Part shown: piece by piece, positions 17,227 to 25,730 of the stretch | Numbering within the stretch: position 1 is the first letter of the stretch | How the letters are laid out: each line of letters starts with the position of its first letter | Assembly: GCA_038526915.1 (NCBI GenBank) | Contig: JBCBGF010000003.1 | Coordinates: forward strand, 336,639 to 400,638 | DNA from: JBCBGF01 sp038526915 | GTDB lineage: Bacteria > Pseudomonadota > Alphaproteobacteria > Rhodobacterales > Rhodobacteraceae | DNA: 64,000 nt | Direction of reading: 5' to 3' | Translations under genes and position numbers: made by a program | Notes under the pieces: model-generated | The model's input: only the letters and a program-made list of their open reading frames with translations | Told to the model about the DNA's origin: nothing | Database searches by the model: none

Positions 17227-18501
17227 ATGGCAGGGGCGGACACAGCAAGGCACGGGGCGCACGGCACGTTTGCGCGGTTTCTGGGGGCGGTGGGCCTGTC
17301 GAACACCGCAGACGGGATCGCGGTTGTAGCCTGGGCCTGGACCGCGTCGCTTCTGACGCGCGACCCCCTCTATATCGCGCTTCTCCCCGCCACGTTGCGC
17401 CTGCCGTGGGTGTTTTTCGCGCTGCCCTCAGGCATTTTGGCCGACCGGGCGGACCGGCGGCGGCTGATCGTGATCTGCGACCTGATCCGGGCCGCGGCCT
17501 ATGGCGTGGCGGCCCTTGCCATCGTGCTGCACCTACCGCTCGCCGCGCCAGCCCCGGAGGGGCCAGTGCATCCGGGGCTCTATGCAGCGCTCATGGCGCT
17601 GGGCTTGATCGTGGGCTGCGCAGAGGTGGCGCGGGACAACGCGGCCCAAACCATGCTGCCCGCAATTGTCGCGAGTGAGCGGCTGGAATGGGCCAATGGC
17701 TGGATCAGCAGTATCGAGACGGTGGGCAACAACATGGCTGGCCCGGCGGTGGGCGCGTTCATGATCGCGCTGTTTCTACCGCTGCCCTACCTCGCGATCG
17801 CGCTGGCCTTGCTGGCCGCGGCGCTCGTAACCGCCGCGCTGCCCGGCATCTACCAGGCCGAGGCCCGGCGCGTGCGCGACTGGAAGGCCGAGATCCGCGA
17901 GGGCATCGCCTTCGTGATCCGCCACCCGATGCTGCGCTTTCTGGTGATCCTGACGGGGCTTTGGAACTTCTTTGCCGAGATGGCGATGATCGCGCTGGTG
18001 CTGCATGTTCAGGAAAATCTCGGGCTTGGGGCGCAGGCCTATGGGCTGATCCTTGGGGCAGGGGCATTGGGTGGTGTCGCAGGCGGTGTGGCCGTGGCCC
18101 CGCTGTTGCGGCGGATGCGCCGGGGGACCTTGGCGCAATGGGTGAACCTGATCTCAGCGGGGCTGTTTCTGCTGATCGCCATTGCGCCGGGGGCCTGGTC
18201 CGTGACGGCGATCCTGTTTCTCTTCTTCGGCACCGGCGTGATCTGGAACACGCTGTCGGTCTCCTACCGCCAGCGGGTGGTGCCCGATGCAATCCGGGGG
18301 CGGGTGAACAGCGTCTATCGCCTGTTTGCCTGGGGGATGATGCCCGTGGGCCTCGTCGCCTCGGGCCTGGTTGTGCGTGGGGCAGAAACAATCCTGGCGC
18401 GGGAGGTGGCACTGATCCTGCCCTTCGTGATCGCGGGCACGGGCATCCTGATCCTGTCGATTATGGCCTGGCGCCCGCTGGGACAGGCCTTTGGCGACTG
18501 A
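17227..18501 (+). CDS. MFS exporter, probable SoxR target
   Basis: 424 residues with about 12 hydrophobic segments. It belongs to the MFS_3/EntS-like drug and siderophore exporter group. The loop between helices 2 and 3 reads SGILADRADRRRLIVICD, a good form of the MFS signature, and VNSVYRLFAWGMMPVG is a typical later motif. It sits directly downstream of a SoxR box and is divergent from soxR, so it probably exports redox-active or toxic compounds. The substrate is unknown. Confidence 0.9.
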   Translation: MAGADTARHGAHGTFARFLGAVGLSNTADGIAVVAWAWTASLLTRDPLYIALLPATLRLPWVFFALPSGILADRADRRRLIVICDLIRAAAYGVAALAIVLHLPLAAPAPEGPVHPGLYAALMALGLIVGCAEVARDNAAQTMLPAIVASERLEWANGWISSIETVGNNMAGPAVGAFMIALFLPLPYLAIALALLAAALVTAALPGIYQAEARRVRDWKAEIREGIAFVIRHPMLRFLVILTGLWNFFAEMAMIALVLHVQENLGLGAQAYGLILGAGALGGVAGGVAVAPLLRRMRRGTLAQWVNLISAGLFLLIAIAPGAWSVTAILFLFFGTGVIWNTLSVSYRQRVVPDAIRGRVNSVYRLFAWGMMPVGLVASGLVVRGAETILAREVALILPFVIAGTGILILSIMAWRPLGQAFGD

Positions 18502-18605
18502 TCCGGTGCCCCTGCCCAAGTCTGGCCGCAAAATCGCCACGCGGAGGCCCAGATGAGTGCGGCAGGGTACCCGCGTTTTGTGTAACCAGTATCCGGAGGT
18601 CGCTC

Positions 18606-18842
18606 ATGTTCGAGCTGATTGCCTTTGTTATCCTGATCGGAGCTCTTGTCAGCTCCGCGCTCTCCATCCTCATCTCCCGCCTGCGCCGCCGGTCCATCGA
18701 GGCCGCCGCGAAAGCCGAGGCGGATTACACACGCGTCCTGGGCGATGCCCTGGCCGACCGCAAGCCGGTGACGGTGCAGCGCTATGCGCTGAAGCCCGGT
18801 GACCGGCTGCGGCTGGAATCGCCAAAGGCGGCCCAGGCCTAA
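18606..18842 (+). CDS. Small membrane protein, function unknown
   Basis: 78 residues with a strong ribosome-binding site (CGGAGG) ahead of ATG 18606. The N-terminal 25 residues form one transmembrane helix (MFELIAFVILIGALVSSALS), followed by a basic stretch (RLRRR) that should face the cytoplasm, and then a polar tail. I recognise no family. It is 104 bases after the MFS gene, in the same direction, and could be co-transcribed. The start site, single helix and normal codon use support a real gene. Confidence 0.65.
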   Translation: MFELIAFVILIGALVSSALSILISRLRRRSIEAAAKAEADYTRVLGDALADRKPVTVQRYALKPGDRLRLESPKAAQA

Positions 18843-19335
18843 TCGCTGGATCCGGGCGGGGGCTGCCATGGCCCCCGGTTGCGTTCGTCTTGTGTGAGTG
18901 AGGCGGCGCCGCCCATCTGAGGCATGCGGATCCAAACTCTGGCCGGGGTGTTTGCCCCGGGCCCTGCGGGGCTGCGCCCCAATATGCCGGCAGTCGCAGG
19001 AACGCCCCTGTTTTTGCAGGGGCCCGTGGACCGCAGTTCTCATCGTGCGGGCCCGGTCGTCTGGCCCCGCGTGGTACCGGGGAGGGGTTCTAGCGGGCCG
19101 GGGTTTCCAGGTGGTGAGCGGGGCGTTCGGTGGGGGCGCTGCCCCCGGCCCATTGGGCCTCCCCCGGGATTTTTGGGAAGCGAAGAAGGGGGACGGCGGC
19201 TGCGCCTTACATGTACTGAATGTTCTTTGTATTTGGACCTCCGCAGAAGTCATGCATTAAACCGATGAAAGAACAGGTCGAAATCCACAATGACCGCGCA
19301 ATTAGGATTTATCTGGCTTTGTGAGCAGTGCTGCA
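18843..19335. other. Intergenic region with hairpin repeats, no gene seen
   Basis: About 490 bases. The part around 19115-19190 carries a GGGGGC-GCTG-CCCCC hairpin, then GGCCC-ATT-GGGCC, then GGGATTTTTGGGAAGCG, a pattern resembling the copies near 49 kb and typical of intergenic repeats in this group. The last 130 bases are clearly less GC-rich and probably hold the promoter of the next gene. Several open frames cross the region but lack coding character. Confidence 0.6.
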
Positions 19336-19908
19336 ATGAGTGAGACGAAAATCTTCTCGGACCTTGCTGTAGGCAACGGTTGGTCACAACACAAAGATAT
19401 CGACCTCTACTTCACAAAGGAGTTGGGCCCTCGATTTGCGCAAATCCTCCCTAAAGTTTACCGTACGCCACGCGGTTTGTCGGTGCGTTTGGACGTGTTA
19501 TGTATGTGCCCGAGCTTTCAGGAAGATGCCGAGTTCATCGGGGGTGACTACGCGAACTGGGCGTTCTTGGAGCGTCGTCATCCCACAACCATTTTAAAGA
19601 TGCCAAGTTTCCAAGAGGACATCGTTCTGGAAGGTCTTCTGCAAGTTGAGCGTTGGGTTCTGAGTGTAGATCGTGCCGAGGTATTGGAGAAGCTCTCAGG
19701 TTTTCCACCTTCCCTGTTGATCGGCTATGCGCTGCGGCACATAACGGCGCTGGCCATCTTGGGAAGACGGAAAAAGATAGAGAGTTACTTGGACAGTTAC
19801 AGACGTGGTGTGGATGTAGGGTTCTGCGCTGGCATAGGCGAGGAGGTGTTACTTCGAGCCCTCCAGCTTTGTTCAAGGCGCGCTGAGACTGATGCGAGCT
19901 CCACTTAA
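19336..19908 (+). CDS. Orphan protein of unknown function (lower GC)
   Basis: 190 residues from ATG 19336; an in-frame GTG at 19321 is the alternative start. No family is recognised. The protein looks soluble, with alternating charged and hydrophobic stretches (AEFIGGDYANWAFLERRHP, VLEGLLQVERWVLSVDRAEVL) and no signal peptide or membrane helix. Base composition is visibly lower in GC (near half) than the surrounding genes, with codons such as TTA and AGA that neighbours avoid, which suggests recent transfer. It stands alone in the same direction as the HAD phosphatase. It is similar in character to the other low-GC gene at 20763. Confidence 0.65.
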   Translation: MSETKIFSDLAVGNGWSQHKDIDLYFTKELGPRFAQILPKVYRTPRGLSVRLDVLCMCPSFQEDAEFIGGDYANWAFLERRHPTTILKMPSFQEDIVLEGLLQVERWVLSVDRAEVLEKLSGFPPSLLIGYALRHITALAILGRRKKIESYLDSYRRGVDVGFCAGIGEEVLLRALQLCSRRAETDASST

Positions 19909-20016
19909 TTGTTTGGTGTGTCGGGCACTTTGAACCCAATAGGCGGTTTCACTTAAATCAACGCAGGAGTAGCTCGAGACTTTATCGTAGTATCCCTGCC
20001 GTAGAGCCATTCCCGC

Positions 20017-20724
20017 ATGACCCCCACCACCATCCTCTTCGACAAAGACGGCACGCTTTTCGATTTCCACGCCACCTGGAGCGGCTGGGTGGCCGGCATG
20101 TTGCGGGACATGGCGCAGGGCGACGCGGTGCTTGAGGTGGTGCTGGCCGAGGCGTTGGGGTTCGACCTCGCGACCAGGGCGTTCGATCCTGCGAGCCCCG
20201 TGATCGCCGGCACGCCCTTTGATATCGCGCGGGAGCTGATCCCGCATCTGCCGGATCCGCCGCCCCTATCGGCGCTGGTTGCGCATCTCAATGCCACTGC
20301 GGCGTCCGCGCCGATGGCCGAGGCGGTGCCGCTTGCAACCTATCTCAACGGGCTGCGGGCGCGGGGGCTGGCGCTTGGGGTGGTGACCAACGATGCCGAG
20401 GCACCGGCGCGCGCGCATCTCGAACAGGTGGGGGTGCTGGAGGCCTTCGGCGTGGTGGTGGGCTGTGACAGCGGGCATGGCGCGAAGCCTGCGCCGGGGC
20501 CGGTGCTGGCGGCGTGCCGCGCGCTGGGCGCAGAGCCGCGGGCGGCGGTGATGGTGGGCGACAGCCTGCACGATCTGATGGCGGGGCGCGCAGCGGGCCT
20601 GCGGACGGTGGGGGTGCTGACCGGGCTGGCGGAGCGCGAGGATCTGGCACCGATGGCGGATGTGGTGATGGCGGATATCGGGGGGCTGCCGGGGTGGTTG
20701 GACGGGCTTGCCTCAATGCGATAG
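20017..20724 (+). CDS. HAD-superfamily phosphatase (phosphoglycolate phosphatase-like)
   Basis: 235 residues with all HAD motifs: I FDKDGTLFDF (nucleophile and acid/base aspartates), II VVTNDAE, III lysine in GAKPAPGPV, and IV VMVGDSLHDLMAGRAAG. The helical cap between motifs I and II matches Gph/PGP-type enzymes. It should hydrolyse a small phosphorylated metabolite, and 2-phosphoglycolate is only the default guess. Composition is normal for the genome, unlike the two genes on either side. Confidence 0.88.
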   Translation: MTPTTILFDKDGTLFDFHATWSGWVAGMLRDMAQGDAVLEVVLAEALGFDLATRAFDPASPVIAGTPFDIARELIPHLPDPPPLSALVAHLNATAASAPMAEAVPLATYLNGLRARGLALGVVTNDAEAPARAHLEQVGVLEAFGVVVGCDSGHGAKPAPGPVLAACRALGAEPRAAVMVGDSLHDLMAGRAAGLRTVGVLTGLAEREDLAPMADVVMADIGGLPGWLDGLASMR

Positions 20725-20762
20725 CCGCGAGCCGAAACGAACGAGGTGGAAGGACACCGGCG

Positions 20763-21434
20763 ATGCGTACATACTACCCAGCAAATAATGCTCTAAGCCT
20801 ACTTAGCCGAGAAGCGTATGGGCCCCTTTCGCTTGATTCTGAACGGCTATGGAAGATGTCCCTGACCACTCACGAAGAAGCAGTGTCGGGGCCAGTCGCG
20901 CTAGAAACGCTTCGACAATTGAAGAGTTTTCCAAAGGCGCTGGTCCCGTCCCGCGGTGCCCTTCTGATCTCCGAAAGGGTTATCCAAAGCAGTGATCACC
21001 AGAATGCAATTCTCAACACTTTTGATGCAGCCATTCGAGTAGTACTCCATGCCGGCCAACACTTAGGATCTGAACACTACGTGGGCGGTCGGCTTCGGTG
21101 TGACTATGCGGATCATCCGGAAAGGATTGACCTCTCGCGATCCGTTTTTGGAACAGTCTTTTGCTTGGATTATCCCCCGGAAACTGAAGACGCTTGGGAG
21201 GCATCGGAACTGGTAATCGACTCCTATGCGTCTTTGCGGAAGTTCGTGGAGCAATTGCAGCCGGGTTACTCCTTAGCGCCAAGGCATTTGTCATTGAGAG
21301 TTAGTACTCTGCCCGTGGCTTTTTTGTTCGGAGGTAAACTTTTCGCCGCCGACATTGGCTTTTTTGACGATGGGGATACGGCGACAGGTTTGGAGCGTTC
21401 TGACTGCGGCTGCAGCGTGGCTATGGTGTCCTGA
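20763..21434 (+). CDS. Orphan protein of unknown function (lower GC)
   Basis: 223 residues from ATG 20763. No family is recognised and no signal peptide is seen. The central region (VGGRLRCDYADHPERIDLSRSVFGTVFCLDYPPETEDAWEASEL) is acidic and compact. A hydrophobic stretch near the C-terminus (LPVAFLFGGKLFAADIGFF) could be a buried strand. GC content and codon use (TTA, AGA, AGG-type codons) are unlike the neighbours, as for the gene at 19336, suggesting an acquired islet around the phosphatase gene. Confidence 0.6.
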   Translation: MRTYYPANNALSLLSREAYGPLSLDSERLWKMSLTTHEEAVSGPVALETLRQLKSFPKALVPSRGALLISERVIQSSDHQNAILNTFDAAIRVVLHAGQHLGSEHYVGGRLRCDYADHPERIDLSRSVFGTVFCLDYPPETEDAWEASELVIDSYASLRKFVEQLQPGYSLAPRHLSLRVSTLPVAFLFGGKLFAADIGFFDDGDTATGLERSDCGCSVAMVS

Positions 21435-21618
21435 ACCTTCTGGCTGGTCGCTTGGTGAAGCGGCGTCAATGGGTACGTGTTTGAACCTAAGAAGCGCGAT
21501 CTGGCAGCCAATTACCATACAGCCAGCCACACAAAAACGACCAAACCCGTCGCAATTCGACCCACCTCGGCGCGCGCGGCGGCGCATCTTGTCGGCCAGA
21601 CGGTGACAGGAGGCCCCC

Positions 21619-23175
21619 ATGGCAGACACGGCAACACGCAGGCGGCGCGCAGGCGGGCGGGCTGGCAATGCAGGCCGCCGGGGCGGCGCGGTGATCGAGC
21701 AGCGGCCCTGGTCCATTCCGGTCAATCCTGACAGGCCCACCGAACCTCTGGACGCCGATGGGGTCGCCGCGCTCCATGATGCGGCGATGCGAATCCTGGA
21801 AGAGATCGGGATCGAGTTTCTCAACGAAGAGGCGTTGGGGATTTTTCGGGAGACCGGGTGCAGCGTCGAGAACGGCAACGTCAAGATGACCCGCGACTGG
21901 GTGATGGAGATGGTGGGTCGCGCGCCGGAGCGGTTTACGATCACGCCGCGCAATCTGGAGCGGACCCTGCCCATTGGCGACAATCACATCCTCTTCGGCA
22001 ACGTCTCTTCCCCGCCGAACTATTGGGATCTGACCACCGGCAAGGTGCCGGGCACGCGGGAACAGTGCCGGGATTTGCTCAAGCTGACGCAGTACTTCAA
22101 CTGCATCCATTTCGCGGGCGGCTATCCCGTGGAGCCGGTGGATCTGCACCCCTCGGTCCGGCACCTCGATGTGCTGTTCGATAAGCTCACGATTTCGGAC
22201 AAGGTGATGCATGCCTATTCGCTCGGGAAAGAGCGGGTGGAAGATGTGATGGAGATGGTGCGGGTCGCGGGCGGGCTGAGCGATGATGAGTTTGAAGCCA
22301 CCCCGCGGATGTATACCAACATCAATTCGACCTCGCCCCTGAAGCACGACCATCCGATGATCGACGGCTGCCTGCGGCTCGCGCGGCGGGGCCAGGCGGT
22401 GGTGGTGACGCCGTTCACGCTGGCGGGTGCCATGGCACCGGTGACGATGGCGGGCGCGGTGGCCTTGTCGATTGCGGAGGCGCTGAGCGCCATTGCGCTG
22501 TTCCAATACGTGCGCCCCGGATGCCCCTGCGTGATCGGGACGTTCACGTCGAATGTGGATATGAAATCGGGGGCTCCGGCCTTTGGCACGCCGGAGTACA
22601 TGCGCGCCACCCAGATGACCGGGCAGATGGCGCGGTTCTACAAGCTGCCGATGCGGTCTTCGGGGGTGTGCGCGGCGAATGTCCCCGATGGGCAGGCGAT
22701 GTGGGAGACGTCCAATTCGCTCTGGGCCGCCGTGCAGTCTGGCACCAACATGATCTATCACGCGGCGGGGTGGCTGGAGGGTGGGCTGATCGCCTCGCCT
22801 GAGAAGTTCGTCATGGATTGCGAGGTGATCCAGATGATCCAGCGCTATTTCGATCCCGCGATCACGGCGACGACAGAGGATGATCTGGCCGTTGACGCGG
22901 TGCGCGAGGTGGTGGGCACGGGCCACTTCTTCGGCCTCCAGCACACGCAGGATCGCTATACCACCGCGTTCTACCAGCCCTTCGTCTCTGATTGGCGAAA
23001 CTTTGAAGGGTGGGAGGTCGCGGGCGGCGTCTGGACGGCGGAACGCGCCCATGGGCTGTTCAAAGAGATCGTCGGCAGCTTTGAGGCTCCGCCGCTTGAT
23101 ATCGCGATCCGTGATGAGCTCGCGGCCTTTGTCGACCGTCGCAAGGCCGAGGGCGGCGCCCCGACAGACTTCTGA
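21619..23175 (+). CDS. mttB: MttB-family (trimethylamine/betaine-type) methyltransferase
   Basis: 518 residues with an AGGAGG ribosome-binding site. After a basic, low-complexity N-terminus, the body is a trimethylamine methyltransferase (MttB) family TIM barrel (for example LHDAAMRILEEIGIEFLNEEAL, FGNVSSPPNYWDLTTG and AHGLFKEIVGSFEAPPLDI). There is no in-frame amber codon, so this is the non-pyrrolysine branch, whose known members act on glycine betaine, carnitine or proline betaine by transferring a methyl group to a corrinoid protein. No corrinoid protein or reactivase gene adjoins it, so the substrate and partner are open. Roseobacters often hold several such paralogues. Confidence 0.9.
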   Translation: MADTATRRRRAGGRAGNAGRRGGAVIEQRPWSIPVNPDRPTEPLDADGVAALHDAAMRILEEIGIEFLNEEALGIFRETGCSVENGNVKMTRDWVMEMVGRAPERFTITPRNLERTLPIGDNHILFGNVSSPPNYWDLTTGKVPGTREQCRDLLKLTQYFNCIHFAGGYPVEPVDLHPSVRHLDVLFDKLTISDKVMHAYSLGKERVEDVMEMVRVAGGLSDDEFEATPRMYTNINSTSPLKHDHPMIDGCLRLARRGQAVVVTPFTLAGAMAPVTMAGAVALSIAEALSAIALFQYVRPGCPCVIGTFTSNVDMKSGAPAFGTPEYMRATQMTGQMARFYKLPMRSSGVCAANVPDGQAMWETSNSLWAAVQSGTNMIYHAAGWLEGGLIASPEKFVMDCEVIQMIQRYFDPAITATTEDDLAVDAVREVVGTGHFFGLQHTQDRYTTAFYQPFVSDWRNFEGWEVAGGVWTAERAHGLFKEIVGSFEAPPLDIAIRDELAAFVDRRKAEGGAPTDF

Positions 23176-23290
23176 GACCGATCCCGCGTCGAAATGGCCC
23201 AGGCGACCGGGACGATATGGCCCGGTCCGCGCCCTCGCGCGGCAGCGCCAGCATCCCTAGACTGCGCCCCTGGCGACATCGGGAGGCATG

Positions 23291-25066
23291 ATGTCCAACG
23301 ACCCAGCCACGTCTTCGGCGATTGTGCAAGGACGGGGCGTGCTTGCTGTGGCGGGTGCGCTGGCTGGGCTATCGGTCTGGGCTTTGATCGATGTTGTCCC
23401 GGACTGGACGCAAAACGATCGTCTGATCCTGGCGCTGGCCACGTTTTCGGCGGCGTTCTTTATCCCGTTCCTCGCGATGACAGGCCCGTTGCGCGCGCCG
23501 CGTGCCGCGCTCGGGGCGCTTGTGGTGGCGGTGCCGCTGACGGTGCTGATGACAACGGCCAGCTTGCGCTTTGACACGGTCGAGGCCTTTGCAGAGACCG
23601 GCCATCCGCTGATCGCCCTGGCGCTTGCCATCATCGTGCCGGTGCCGTTTCTGATTGCAGGGCTGGGGCCGCGGCGGGCCTGGGCGGAATATGCCGATCT
23701 CTTTGATGCGGCCTGGGCTTTGCTGGTTCGGGGCATCGCGGCGGGGCTGTTTCTAGGGGCGTTTTGGGCGTTGATTGCGCTGAGCAATGCGCTGTTGGGC
23801 CTCGTGGGGATCGAGGCGATCAGTTGGATCCTGGAGATCGATCCTGCGCCCTATGTCCTGACCGGGCTAATGCTGGGCCTTGGGGCGGCAGTCGCGCATG
23901 AGTTGGCGGATGTGGTGTCGCCGCATCTGCCGATCCGGCTGCTGCGGATGCTCTTGCCACTGGCGCTGGTGGTCACGGCGGTGTTTCTGGCGGCCCTGCC
24001 GTTTCGCGGCTTGGGGGATCTCTTCGGCGGCCTGTCGGTGGCCGCGACGATGATGGGTATGGCGTTCGCGGCGGCGACGCTGGTCAGTGCGGCGCTGGAT
24101 CGGGACGATGCGGCGGCGGCGGACGGGCGACTGATGCAGGTGGCCACGCAAATCCTGTCGCTGATGCTGCCCGTGCTGGCGCTTTTGGCGGTTTACTCGG
24201 TCTCGGAACGGGTGAGCCAATACGGCTGGTCGCCCGACCGGCTGGCCGCGATGACGGCGGCGGTGGTACTGGCGGGGTATGGGATCACCTATGCAGGCGC
24301 GGTGCTGGTGCAGCGCGAATGGATGGGGCGGATCCGGCAGGCCAATGTGATGGTTGCGCTGGGCGTGCTTGTGTTGGCGCTGGCTTGGCTTAGCCCCCTG
24401 TTGAACCCCCAGAAACTGGCGGTGGCCAGCCAGGTTGCGCGCTACGAACAGGGGCAGGTCAGCGCCGATGCGCTCGATCTGTGGTCCATCGGGCGCGGGT
24501 GGGGTCGGCCGGGCCGGGACGGTTTGGCGCGTTTGGCGGAGTTGCGCACCCCCGGTGGACCGGCACTTGAAGCCCGGCTAGCCGCGCTTGAGGCGGCGCC
24601 CAACCGCTATGCCTTTGAAACGGCGGCTCCCAGCGAGGACCGTCAGACCCTGGTCGCGTCGGTGCTGGCGGCGATGCCCGTGCGGCCTGAGGGGCGCGCA
24701 TTGACGCCAGAGGCCCTGGCCGAGATCGCCCCCGGCACGTTGCAGGACTGGCGCGATGGCTGTGATCGGCGCACCCCGGGCGGGGCCGCGGGGTGTCTGG
24801 CGTTGTTGGCCGATCTGTTGCCCGGTCGGGCGGGGCTAGAGACACTGGTCTTCGTCATGCGGTCGGACAGTTTTGTCCAGGTCTCGGCCTTTGGGGCAGA
24901 TGGCGTCCCGGTGGGTCGGTTCGGCCCCACTTGGCTGTCTGGGGCGGGTCAGATGCCGACGGCACCTGCGATCATCGACGATCTGCTACAGGGGGCGTTC
25001 ACAGTCGCACCGACGCGGCTGAATGCCCTACGCATCAATGATGCGGAGTTAATCATCCTGCCGTAA
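23291..25066 (+). CDS. DUF4153 multi-pass membrane protein
   Basis: 591 residues from the ATG at 23291, preferred over the adjacent ATG at 23288 because of spacing from GGGAGG. About ten to twelve hydrophobic segments fill residues 15-375 (for example AVAGALAGLSVWALIDVV, MLLPLALVVTAVFLAALPF, VMVALGVLVLALAWLSPLL). The C-terminal ~200 residues are soluble and end in NALRINDAELIILP. The layout and the end fit DUF4153, a family of unknown function. It precedes the H-NOX/diguanylate cyclase pair by 76 bases. Confidence 0.85.
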   Translation: MSNDPATSSAIVQGRGVLAVAGALAGLSVWALIDVVPDWTQNDRLILALATFSAAFFIPFLAMTGPLRAPRAALGALVVAVPLTVLMTTASLRFDTVEAFAETGHPLIALALAIIVPVPFLIAGLGPRRAWAEYADLFDAAWALLVRGIAAGLFLGAFWALIALSNALLGLVGIEAISWILEIDPAPYVLTGLMLGLGAAVAHELADVVSPHLPIRLLRMLLPLALVVTAVFLAALPFRGLGDLFGGLSVAATMMGMAFAAATLVSAALDRDDAAAADGRLMQVATQILSLMLPVLALLAVYSVSERVSQYGWSPDRLAAMTAAVVLAGYGITYAGAVLVQREWMGRIRQANVMVALGVLVLALAWLSPLLNPQKLAVASQVARYEQGQVSADALDLWSIGRGWGRPGRDGLARLAELRTPGGPALEARLAALEAAPNRYAFETAAPSEDRQTLVASVLAAMPVRPEGRALTPEALAEIAPGTLQDWRDGCDRRTPGGAAGCLALLADLLPGRAGLETLVFVMRSDSFVQVSAFGADGVPVGRFGPTWLSGAGQMPTAPAIIDDLLQGAFTVAPTRLNALRINDAELIILP

Positions 25067-25142
25067 TCCCCCGGCTTTTTGCGATTCGTTAAAGACTGTG
25101 GGTCTACACAGTGGGCCGACATCGACAAACGCGGGTGGCACA

Positions 25143-25730
25143 ATGCACGGTCTGGTCAACCGAGCCTTGCAAAACTTTGTAACCGATACATACGGTTCGC
25201 AGGCATGGCAGGCGATTGCAACGGCGGCGCGCATTGATCCGCCGTGGTTCGAGGCGATGCTGACCTATGAGGACGCGGTAACCGACCGCGTGCTTGCGGC
25301 CGCGGCCGGACATCTGTCGAAAGCGGTGGATGCGATTCTTGAGGATCTGGGGACATACCTTGTCTCACACCCCAATGTGACGGCCCCGCGCCGCCTGTTG
25401 CGCTTTGCCGGACCGACGTTTGAGGAGTTTTTGCATTCGCTTGAAGACCTGCCCGACCGGGTGCGGCTGGCGGTTCCGGAACTGGTGCTGCCGGATATCG
25501 AGGTCTCTGAATCCGCGCCGGGCAAGCTGGATGTGGTGACGGGCGCGATGATCCCCGGTTATGTCCACGTGCTGGCCGGGTTGGTGCGGGCGATGGCGGA
25601 TGAGTACGGCGCGCTGGCCACGATCGAGACCATTGAGAGTTCGGGTGACACGGATCGGTTGCTGGTGGATCTCCATGTCCAGGGGTTCCAGCGCGGGCGG
25701 GAGTTTCGGCTGGGCGAAGGCGTGACATGA
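25143..25730 (+). CDS. H-NOX-like (haem NO-binding family) sensor, haem ligand apparently replaced
   Basis: 195 residues. The start MHGLVNRALQNFVTDTYG and the whole length match H-NOX (HNOB) proteins, and it is coupled to a diguanylate cyclase, a known NO-signalling arrangement. However, aligning EFLHSLEDLPDRVRLAVPELVLPDI with canonical H-NOX puts Pro104 at the position of the haem-ligating histidine. The only nearby histidine, His98, is six residues away. The YxSxR haem-propionate motif is not visible in the aligned region (LDVVTGAMIPG). It may bind haem differently or sense through protein contacts. The stop overlaps the next start (ATGA). Confidence 0.85.
   Translation: MHGLVNRALQNFVTDTYGSQAWQAIATAARIDPPWFEAMLTYEDAVTDRVLAAAAGHLSKAVDAILEDLGTYLVSHPNVTAPRRLLRFAGPTFEEFLHSLEDLPDRVRLAVPELVLPDIEVSESAPGKLDVVTGAMIPGYVHVLAGLVRAMADEYGALATIETIESSGDTDRLLVDLHVQGFQRGREFRLGEGVT

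Noticed and set aside
18898..19268. Overlapping 110-120-codon frames in the 18.8-19.3 kb spacer
   Set aside because: They run through hairpin repeats, lack ribosome-binding sites and have no protein-like composition.
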